Assembly: GCA_002309375.1 (NCBI GenBank)
Contig: DBXK01000033.1
Span: 23,476-41,322 of the forward strand
Direction of reading: 5' to 3'
Length of the DNA stretch: 17,847 bases
Source of the DNA: Christensenella sp. UBA1214
Lineage (GTDB): Bacteria; Bacillota; Clostridia; Christensenellales; CAG-138
The translations under genes were made by a program, and so were the position numbers. Below the pieces are notes generated by a model. The model made no database searches. It saw only the letters and a list, made by a program, of their open reading frames with translations, and was not told the DNA's origin. Positions 6,462-12,401 of this stretch are shown in pieces (position 1 is the stretch's first letter; each line of letters opens with the position of its first letter).

Positions 6462-6473
6462 TGTATATCTACA
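6462..6473 (+). promoter_or_regulatory. Candidate GntR autoregulatory operator
   Basis: TGTA-TATC-TACA is a perfect 4+4 inverted repeat placed just after the predicted transcription start, inside looser flanking arms (ATAAT/ATTAT). Its position suits a repressor site for the adjacent GntR protein. It does not match the usual FadR-type spacing (GT-N3-AC), so the call is weak. Confidence 0.3.
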
Positions 6474-6504
6474 TTATTACTTGTCAGAAAGAGAGAGTTA
6501 AACT

Positions 6505-7176
6505 ATGCAGCTTAGAGACATTGCAGAGGAAATGCAGCAGCGGTCCATGGCAGCCCGTGATTGGGTCTTTCAGGTTCTCCGCACAGCGATCATCCGCGGC
6601 GTTCTGCCCGGTGGTATGCCCCTCCGTCAGGATGAGATCTCCGCTCAGCTGAGCGTGAGCCACATCCCCGTCCGCGAAGCCTTCCGTCAGCTCGACGCGC
6701 AGGGCCTCGTCCGCATCTATCCGAACCGCGGCGCCGTTGTCACGAAGCTCACCCGTGAGGAGCTCGAAAACGCAATGGATACACGCATCATTCTCGAAAT
6801 GGGCGCGATCCGTGCGGCGATCCCCCTCATGACAGAGGAGTGCATCGAAAAGGCTTCCGAGATCCTTGCCCAGTGCGACGTTGAGACCGATGCGAACAAG
6901 CTCGAGGATCTGAACCTCCAGTTCCATCTTACGCTCTACGGCGCAACGAACAACGGCTTCCTGCTCCAGCTCATTGAGCAGCTCCACGCGAACGTCGACA
7001 GGTACATCCGCCCCTATTATTCCGCGGCGGAGGTTTCCAGTCAGTCCCGCGGCGAGCATTATAAGCTCATCGAGGCCTGCCGCAGCGGCGATACCGAGTT
7101 CGCAGCGGCGATCCTCCGCACCCACCTTGAAAAGACCAAGGTGCTTTCGCTGAATTCGCCCATCCTCCAGGCCTGA
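6505..7176 (+). CDS. GntR family transcriptional regulator (FadR/FCD subfamily)
   Basis: This is a 223-residue cytoplasmic DNA-binding regulator. The winged helix-turn-helix spans about residues 17-80, including IIRGVLPGGMPLRQDEISAQ and the recognition segment VSHIPVREAFRQL, and a wing ending RGAVVTKL. The C-terminal all-helical FCD ligand domain (about 88-213) keeps the histidines expected to bind metal or ligand: H141 (LQFHLTLY), H185 (EHYKLIEACRSGD) and H207 (RTHLEKT). Regulators of this group usually respond to organic acids or sugar acids, but the effector cannot be read here and no catabolic operon is adjacent. SD is only moderate (GAGAG). It has its own consensus promoter and a terminator downstream, so it is monocistronic. 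Confidence 0.92.
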   Translation: MQLRDIAEEMQQRSMAARDWVFQVLRTAIIRGVLPGGMPLRQDEISAQLSVSHIPVREAFRQLDAQGLVRIYPNRGAVVTKLTREELENAMDTRIILEMGAIRAAIPLMTEECIEKASEILAQCDVETDANKLEDLNLQFHLTLYGATNNGFLLQLIEQLHANVDRYIRPYYSAAEVSSQSRGEHYKLIEACRSGDTEFAAAILRTHLEKTKVLSLNSPILQA

Positions 7177-7285
7177 AGCTTTCGCCTGTCCCAAACATAA
7201 GGGCGTTTGTTTCAGTATGCCCCGCCGGCATCCTTCGGCCGGGAGGCAGTCCCGATAAGCTCATCAGTCATATCAAAACCGTTTC

Positions 7286-7324
7286 GGAAAGCGGCAGCCT
7301 ATCGCTCCGCTTTCCTTTATTTTT
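7286..7324 (+). terminator. Terminator of the GntR gene
   Basis: GGAAAGCGG (7286-7294) pairs perfectly with CCGCTTTCC (7307-7315). The loop can add an AGC/GCT extension. The stem is followed by TTTATTTTT. It lies 110 bp after the GntR stop; two smaller hairpins (7217-7231 and 7240-7254) precede it in the 3' untranslated region. Confidence 0.9.
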
Positions 7325-7371
7325 CGAAGAAACAAAAACACGCAAAAAAGCCGATCCATCCTTTTCTTTCC

Positions 7372-7400
7372 GTATACGACCGCAAAAAACGGGCAAACTA
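7372..7400 (+). promoter_or_regulatory. Sigma-F-type (forespore) promoter of the spoIIQ-like gene
   Basis: GTATA (7372-7376), a 14-bp spacer and GGGCAAACTA (7391-7400) match the published sigma-F elements GYWTA and GGNNANAHTR at every defined position. No sigma-A promoter is evident in this gap. The B. subtilis spoIIQ gene is sigma-F dependent, which fits the downstream protein. Confidence 0.75.
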
Positions 7401-7459
7401 TGCTCACCGACGGCGGACTTGAAAGAGCCGCCTCAGCGAAAAGGAGAGGATGATAACAA

Positions 7460-8239
7460 ATGGATAAAAAACACGAAAGAAAATGGCGGATGCGCCAGCT
7501 GAAGCTGCGCTCCGCGATCTTTTTCCGCAAAAACGGCCTCTATGTAATGGCGCTCGGCTGCCTCGCCGTGCTCGGCGTCGCCGCCGCGCTGCTCTTCAGC
7601 GGGAACAGCGAAACGCCGCAGCCTGTCAACCGCTCCGATGACGAACGCCTCTCGGACGTTGCGGACGCCCAGGCTTCACCGGAGCCGTCGCCGACGGTTT
7701 GGCCTTCGCGGGCGCCGTGGATCATGCCGACGCCGCATATAGTGAGCCCGACTTCGGATCCTTCCCTCACTCCCGTTCCGGATTTCACGGTTCCTCCCGA
7801 GGAAACGCCCGATCCGCTGCTCGAGATGCTTCAATCCCCCGTAAAAGGGTCGGTCATCCGGGTCTTTGCAGTCAATTCACTGATCTATTCGAAAACGCTC
7901 GGTCAATGGATGACGCATCCCGGCGTCGATATCGCCGCTGCGAAGGGCGATGAAGTGCGCGCTGTCCTCGCAGGGACCGTCGATCGGGTCTATCGCGACG
8001 ATATGCTCGGCGTCACCGTCGTGATCCGCCATGAAAACGGCCTCGTCAGCGTCTATTCCTCCTTGAAGGAGGAGCCTCCCGTCAGCGAAGGCAGCTCAGT
8101 CGATGCGCGGCAGCTCATTGGTTATGTGGGCGATACGGCGATCGGCGAATGCGCGGAGCGGAGCCATCTTCATTTCGAGCTGCACTATAACGGCAGCCCG
8201 ATCGATCCCGCCGGACTCATTATCTTCGACAAGGAATGA
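7460..8239 (+). CDS. spoIIQ: SpoIIQ-like membrane-anchored M23/LytM-domain protein
   Basis: This 259-residue protein has a basic cytoplasmic N-terminus, one membrane segment (about residues 27-47), a Pro/Ser/Thr-rich extracellular linker (about 55-118) and a C-terminal LytM/M23 domain (about 125-255). Zn-ligand positions are kept: H153 and D157 in THPGVDIAA, and H238 of HLHFE (236-240). The usual Y-x-H-L motif reads YSSL (199-202), with S201 where the catalytic histidine normally sits, so peptidase activity is doubtful. Single-span M23 proteins of this shape act in engulfment as SpoIIQ, partnering SpoIIIAH across the intermembrane space. The sigma-F-type promoter and nearby spoIIGA-sigE support that role. 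SD is GGAGAGG. Other M23 proteins of similar shape exist, so the symbol is likely but not certain. Confidence 0.75.
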   Translation: MDKKHERKWRMRQLKLRSAIFFRKNGLYVMALGCLAVLGVAAALLFSGNSETPQPVNRSDDERLSDVADAQASPEPSPTVWPSRAPWIMPTPHIVSPTSDPSLTPVPDFTVPPEETPDPLLEMLQSPVKGSVIRVFAVNSLIYSKTLGQWMTHPGVDIAAAKGDEVRAVLAGTVDRVYRDDMLGVTVVIRHENGLVSVYSSLKEEPPVSEGSSVDARQLIGYVGDTAIGECAERSHLHFELHYNGSPIDPAGLIIFDKE

Positions 8240-8246
8240 CGAACTC

Positions 8247-8275
8247 TTGCGGCAGGCGGCGAAAAGCTGTATAAT
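8247..8275 (+). promoter_or_regulatory. Probable sigma-A promoter of the lipoprotein gene
   Basis: TATAAT (8270-8275) is perfect and sits 17 bp after a weak -35 (TTGCGG, 8247-8252), starting right after the stop of the M23 gene. It gives a short leader before the ATG at 8311. Confidence 0.6.
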
Positions 8276-8310
8276 AGGGCGGTAATAAATCCGAAAGGGA
8301 AACCGCTGCC

Positions 8311-8955
8311 ATGAAAGCTTTGTTTGCCGTAAGGCCAAAGGACCGCTTACGCCGCGCCGGCATGCTTGCCGCCGCATGCATTTTCCTCGCTTCCGCGCTG
8401 CTTCTCTGCGCCTGCGGAAAGCCGAACGACCCGGAGCCGACGCCTTCCCCGGCGGAAATCTCCGGCCTTGCGATCGAGGACGGCAAAGCCGTTTACCGTG
8501 ACGACTATGTCGAGATCCGCTTCCCCGAAGGCTATTTCATCGCCGTTGACAATACGGAAAACATGGGCAACGTATATCATGCCTATCTGATGTTCAAGCA
8601 TGAGAGCGATTTTTCGGGCTCGCAGGCAGTTTATTACTCCATGCATATCGAGAGCGACGTATACATGAAGATGGTAACGGACAAGGCGAGCGTTGAAGCT
8701 CAGCTCATCAAAACCTTTGAAGGCAAGGGCAAGACGGTCGAGATCGTCGATTTCAACAATCTGACCCAGGAAGGCTGCCGCGGCTACATCATCGAATACA
8801 AAACCGGCACGGACGGCGAAGGCATCACGCAGATCATCTACTGCGGCCTGACGAAGGGCAGTGAATTCGTCAGCGTCACCTTCAACTGCACGGATGAAAG
8901 CCTTCTTCCCGAAATGCGCGAAGCGGCAAAGAGCATCCGCCTTAAAACCGAATAA
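8311..8955 (+). CDS. Putative lipoprotein of unknown function
   Basis: This 214-residue predicted lipoprotein has a basic N-terminus and hydrophobic stretch (about residues 17-33) ending in the lipobox-like LLCAC, with C35 as the likely lipidated cysteine, then a Pro-rich spacer (DPEPTPSPAE). The exported part (about 50-214) alternates strand-like segments (YVEIRFPEGYFIAV, QAVYYSMHIE, TVEIVDFNNL, GYIIEYKTG, SEFVSVTFNC) and ends in a helix (EMREAAKSIRL). This resembles the PsbP/DUF1795-like fold of small bacterial lipoproteins, but I cannot assign a family from sequence alone. SD is GAAAGGG. It has its own promoter and terminator. No partner gene is evident. Confidence 0.8.
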   Translation: MKALFAVRPKDRLRRAGMLAAACIFLASALLLCACGKPNDPEPTPSPAEISGLAIEDGKAVYRDDYVEIRFPEGYFIAVDNTENMGNVYHAYLMFKHESDFSGSQAVYYSMHIESDVYMKMVTDKASVEAQLIKTFEGKGKTVEIVDFNNLTQEGCRGYIIEYKTGTDGEGITQIIYCGLTKGSEFVSVTFNCTDESLLPEMREAAKSIRLKTE

Positions 8956-8971
8956 GATCTTCTGATAACGG

Positions 8972-9006
8972 AAAAAGCGCTTTCCCCGAAGGAAGGCGCT
9001 TTTTTT
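8972..9006. terminator. Bidirectional terminator between convergent genes
   Basis: AAAAAGCGCTTTCC (8972-8985) pairs with GGAAGGCGCTTTTT (8991-9004) over 14 bp with a single G-U pair and a CCGAA loop, giving T runs on both strands. It ends the lipoprotein transcript (plus) and the GTPase-nuclease transcript (minus, stop at 9025). Confidence 0.92.
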
Positions 9007-9024
9007 ATGCCGCAAAACGGTTTG

Positions 9025-11619
9025 TTATTGCTTCGGCAGTTCGATCTTCACCGAGATATTGCCCTTTTTAAGGCTCTCCATGATCTGCCGCAGCTGCTCC
9101 GAAACGCTTTCGACTTCCCCTTCGAGCTCCTTCGCCGTCATTCTGAGGGCGCCGGTGCGGACGCTCGCAAGCTGGATCATGCCGTCCGACGAGGCGACGC
9201 GCACGGCGTAATTCTTCCCGATCTCGTCGATCAGGCGCTCGATCAGCATATCCGCAGTTTCATTTTCCTTTGTATAAGCGACGCGCAGACCGTGATAGCC
9301 GAACCTTTCGCCGGCGTTGCCCTTCACGCGGTAACCGTCGAAGATCAGCACGACCTCGTTCTTTTTATAGCCGCAGTAGTTGGCGAGGATGTCCATCAAC
9401 CGGTGCCTGGCGGCGGCGATATCCTCCGCCGCGAGCTTTTTGAGGCTTTCCCAGGCGAAAAGCATGTTATAGCCGTCCACGATCAGGTAATCCTTCTTCT
9501 TCGGCGCGGGCGGGATCGGCTTTTCCGGCGGTTTCTCCTCCGTTTGGGCCGGCTTGCCGTAATCCGGGCGCTTGATCGGGCCGAATTCACGGAGCATGAT
9601 CCCTTCAAGCTCCTTTTCGTCAACATCGACGCTGCGGCGGACCGGCTTCTGCCCGCTCTCCCCCGCCGGACGGCCGGAAAGGCCGGTATCGCTGTGCATA
9701 TACTCATGGACCCTGTCCCAGCGAACGACGAACCCGGCGCCGTGGGCGCAGAAAACGGAATCGGCCGTGTTTTCAACGTCCCTTTCGGGATCGTAGCCGA
9801 TGGATGCGATGACCTCCTCCGCGTTCAGGCAGCGGTCATAGTGCGATACTTCTGCGGAGAATCGGCCCCTTCCGCCGGTGTAGGCCGCAAGCTCCCTTGC
9901 GTAACCGCGGAGCTTCGCGACCGGCGCAAAGCCCGAGATCGCGGCGGTTTCGGGCTCATCCCCTCCGTCTTCGATATCGAAACTGCCTCCCATCATGCGA
10001 ATATCGCCAATCGCCCGCCCGAGCTGCTCGCGGGGGAGCTCGATGCGGTAGGAATAATACGGTTCGAGCAGTATGCTTTCGGCCTTCATCAGGCCCTGGC
10101 GGATCGCGCGGTAGGTCGCCTGGCGGAAATCGCCGCCCTCGGTATGGGCAAGATGCGCGAGGCCGTCGACAAGGCTGATGCGCATATCCGTGATCGGCGA
10201 GCCCGTCAGAACGCCGAGATGCGTTTTCTCCGCGATATGGGTCATGATCAGCCGCTGCCAGTTGAGATCGAGGTCGTTCGTGCTGACGAGCGATTCGATC
10301 TCGATGCCGCTGCCCCGTTCGAGCGGCGAAAGCAGCAGGTGCACCTCCGCGTAATGCCGCAGCGGTTCGTAGTGCCCGACGCCCTCCACCGGCGCCGCGA
10401 TCGTTTCCTTATAAAGGACTCGGCCTTCGTCGATATGCACTTCAAAGCCGAAGCGCTCGGCGATTATGCTTTTCAGTATCTCGCCCTGGATCTCCCCCAT
10501 CAGCCGCGCACGGATCTCCCGGAGGCGGCTGTCCCATTCGATCAAAAGGGCCGGATCCTCCTCTGAAAGGCTGCGCAGCTTCCGGTATGCTGTTTGCGGA
10601 TCGACGTCCGGCGGCAGTAAGATGCGGCAGCTCAGAACGGGCGTCAGCAGCGCTTCTTCCTCCCGCCGCTCCGCCTCGAAGCCGAGGCCTTTGCCGGGAT
10701 ATGTTTTTTCAAGGCCGGTGACAGCAACGACTTCTCCCGCCGGCGCGGATTGGAGCTGGGCGTATTTTTCGCCGGAATAAAGGCGAATCTGCGCGATCTT
10801 TTCGCTCTCTCCCCCGCTGTGCGCAACCGTCATGCGCGCCTCAAGGCTGCCGCCCGTCACGCGAAGATGGGTCAGCCGCGCACCCTGCGCATCGCGGGAG
10901 ATCTTATAGACCCTTGCGCCGAAGGCTTCGCCGAAAGCTGGTGGGATCAGGAATTCGCCGAGTGCATCGATGAACTCCGAAACGCCCGTGAGCTTCAGCG
11001 CGGAGCCGAAAAAGCATGGAAAAAGCCGCTCCCCGCGGATCGTCTCCGCGATTTCGCCGTCTGTGAGGGCGCCTTTCGCGGAATAGCTTTCGAAGAGCGC
11101 CTCATCGGCGAGAGCAGCATGCTCCGCGCGCTCCTCCTTTATCGAAAAATCGGCGCAGCGGGGCGAGAGCTTCGACGAAAGTTCCTTCATGAGCTCTGCA
11201 GGGCTCCTTTGCATGATATCGGTTTTATTGATGAAGATGACCGTCGGAACGCGGTATTTGCGAAGAAGGCGCCAGAGTGTGACGGTATGCGCCTGCACGC
11301 CGTCGGCGCCGCTTATGAGCAGCACGGCGTAATCGAGGATGCGCAGCGTGCGCTCGGCCTCGGTCGAAAAATCGGCGTGACCCGGGGTGTCGATCAGGAC
11401 CGCGTTCAGCTTTTCGGTCGTTATGACAGCCTGTTTTGAAAAGATCGTGATGCCGCGGGCGCGTTCGAGGGCATGGGTATCGAGGTGAGCGTCGCCGTGA
11501 TCGACTCTCCCCCTCGTCCGGATCTGTCCGGTCAGATATAAAAGGCCCTCGCACAGTGTCGTTTTTCCCGCGTCCACATGAGCGAGGATCCCGATCGCCG
11601 TCCTGACTTTTTCCGTCAT
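9025..11619 (-). CDS. TetM/EF-G-like translational GTPase fused to a YacP/Rae1-type NYN nuclease domain
   Basis: This is an 864-residue two-part protein. Residues 1 to about 645 follow the Tet(M)/EF-G plan. The G domain has AHVDAGKT (13-20), RGIT (55-58), DTPGH (77-81, with catalytic H81), NKTD (131-134) and SAL (206-208). Domains II-V follow, for example LLEPYYSYRIELP (517-529). The domain IV tip (about 486-498, GLAHLAHTEGGDF) lacks the YSPVSTPADF-type loop of true tetracycline protection proteins. After a Lys/Pro-rich linker (about 685-709) a complete YacP-like NYN domain begins: YLIVDGYN (D715, N718), VVLIFDGY (D761), ENETADMLIERL (D790), VASSDG (D812). In B. subtilis, Rae1/YacP is an A-site mRNA endonuclease. 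The SD is CGGAGAG. Databases may label it a tetracycline resistance protein; I think a ribosome-associated quality-control role is likelier, by inference. Confidence 0.9.
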   Translation of the reverse strand: MTEKVRTAIGILAHVDAGKTTLCEGLLYLTGQIRTRGRVDHGDAHLDTHALERARGITIFSKQAVITTEKLNAVLIDTPGHADFSTEAERTLRILDYAVLLISGADGVQAHTVTLWRLLRKYRVPTVIFINKTDIMQRSPAELMKELSSKLSPRCADFSIKEERAEHAALADEALFESYSAKGALTDGEIAETIRGERLFPCFFGSALKLTGVSEFIDALGEFLIPPAFGEAFGARVYKISRDAQGARLTHLRVTGGSLEARMTVAHSGGESEKIAQIRLYSGEKYAQLQSAPAGEVVAVTGLEKTYPGKGLGFEAERREEEALLTPVLSCRILLPPDVDPQTAYRKLRSLSEEDPALLIEWDSRLREIRARLMGEIQGEILKSIIAERFGFEVHIDEGRVLYKETIAAPVEGVGHYEPLRHYAEVHLLLSPLERGSGIEIESLVSTNDLDLNWQRLIMTHIAEKTHLGVLTGSPITDMRISLVDGLAHLAHTEGGDFRQATYRAIRQGLMKAESILLEPYYSYRIELPREQLGRAIGDIRMMGGSFDIEDGGDEPETAAISGFAPVAKLRGYARELAAYTGGRGRFSAEVSHYDRCLNAEEVIASIGYDPERDVENTADSVFCAHGAGFVVRWDRVHEYMHSDTGLSGRPAGESGQKPVRRSVDVDEKELEGIMLREFGPIKRPDYGKPAQTEEKPPEKPIPPAPKKKDYLIVDGYNMLFAWESLKKLAAEDIAAARHRLMDILANYCGYKKNEVVLIFDGYRVKGNAGERFGYHGLRVAYTKENETADMLIERLIDEIGKNYAVRVASSDGMIQLASVRTGALRMTAKELEGEVESVSEQLRQIMESLKKGNISVKIELPKQ

Positions 11620-11631
11620 GCCGATCTCTCC

Positions 11632-11670
11632 GACAAAAAGAATATGCCGGCCCGAAAGGGGGGGGCCGGC
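11632..11670 (-). terminator. Weak terminator-like hairpin before the GTPase-nuclease gene
   Basis: GCCGGCCC and GGGCCGGC (11646-11653 and 11663-11670) form an 8-bp stem with a 9-nt loop including a G/C run. On the minus strand the downstream tract is only ATATTCTTTTT. It lies in the 58-bp gap between the membrane-protein stop and the GTPase start and may attenuate or process that transcript. The T run on the opposite side is better but has no plus-strand gene to end. Confidence 0.45.
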
Positions 11671-11677
11671 TTTGATT

Positions 11678-12397
11678 TTATTTTTTAAGGCTCAGTATGA
11701 TCCCGAGCGCGATCGACAGCGCCGCCGCTGCGATGACCCGGTATTCCGGCGGGAGCAGGAAGGTGGCCGTATGCGCGGGGATCCAGAAGAACGGGATCGT
11801 CTTCAAAACCGTGAAGGAAATGAAGCCGTGCCAGTCGATGCCGTTCACGATGCCCTTCAGACCGGGCTTTTTCGCGCCGCCGTGACGAAGCTCGAGGTAT
11901 TTGTCCGTGCATTTATGGAATGCCATGAACACCGGCCCGAAGGTCATATTCATGAGCGCCGCCGTATAGAGCGCGCGCAGGAAATCATTCCAGAAGCCCT
12001 CTTCCGGGCCGGGCAGGAGCTTTCCCTTCATCATGCTTTCGACGCCGTTCGTGTAGAAATTCATCATGAACGTGATCGCAATGCCGATGAGGCCCCAGAT
12101 GATCAGCCGCCAGACGACATAGACCGGCAGCATCCATTCCTTTTTGCGGATCCTTAGGGCAAGGATCTCGCCGACCGTCGCGAGCAGGGCGAATTTGACG
12201 AAGCCCATGATATAGGGATGATCGGACGAGAGCTGTTTGAAGACCTCGCGGCTCGCGGGGATTATCAGGATCAGCGCGAACGCCGCAAGCACCGCGAAGC
12301 AGCAGACTGCGACAGCGATCTGCGCGGACTTCTTCAGCGGAGCGGGCTCTCCGGTCTGTCCTTTTTTGCTTTTGTTTGCTTTATCTGTCTTTTTCAT
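11678..12397 (-). CDS. Multi-pass membrane protein of unknown function
   Basis: This 239-residue protein starts with a Lys-rich cytoplasmic tail (MKKTDKANKSKKG), then about five to six hydrophobic segments (roughly residues 26-46, 63-80, 90-112, 138-160, 194-214 and 219-236). Notable are VVWRLIIWGLIGIAITF (94-110) and ALMNMTFGPVFMAFHKCTD (147-165). The GP-x3-x-H pattern after an Asn-rich helix faintly recalls the Mpv17/PMP22 family; I hold that at low confidence. The ATG at 12397 is only 4 bp after the stop of the E2-like gene and has no clear SD, so translation is probably coupled and the two membrane proteins may act together. No signal peptide or catalytic motif is visible. Confidence 0.75.
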   Translation of the reverse strand: MKKTDKANKSKKGQTGEPAPLKKSAQIAVAVCCFAVLAAFALILIIPASREVFKQLSSDHPYIMGFVKFALLATVGEILALRIRKKEWMLPVYVVWRLIIWGLIGIAITFMMNFYTNGVESMMKGKLLPGPEEGFWNDFLRALYTAALMNMTFGPVFMAFHKCTDKYLELRHGGAKKPGLKGIVNGIDWHGFISFTVLKTIPFFWIPAHTATFLLPPEYRVIAAAALSIALGIILSLKK

Positions 12398-12401
12398 GGT
12401 T

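Noticed and set aside
7450..7467. Five-codon mini-ORF overlapping the spoIIQ-like start
   Set aside because: An ATG at 7450 after GGAGAGG gives only MITNG and a stop. The 7460 start reads into the real protein and the overlap is probably incidental.
9007..10566. 519-codon open frame on the plus strand
   Set aside because: It is antisense to the GTPase-nuclease gene. Its start lies in the T run of the bidirectional terminator and the composition is that of a shadow frame.
9025..11619. Acquired tetracycline-resistance gene
   Set aside because: There is no mobile-element context, base composition matches the neighbours, the domain IV tip motif is missing and a nuclease domain is attached.
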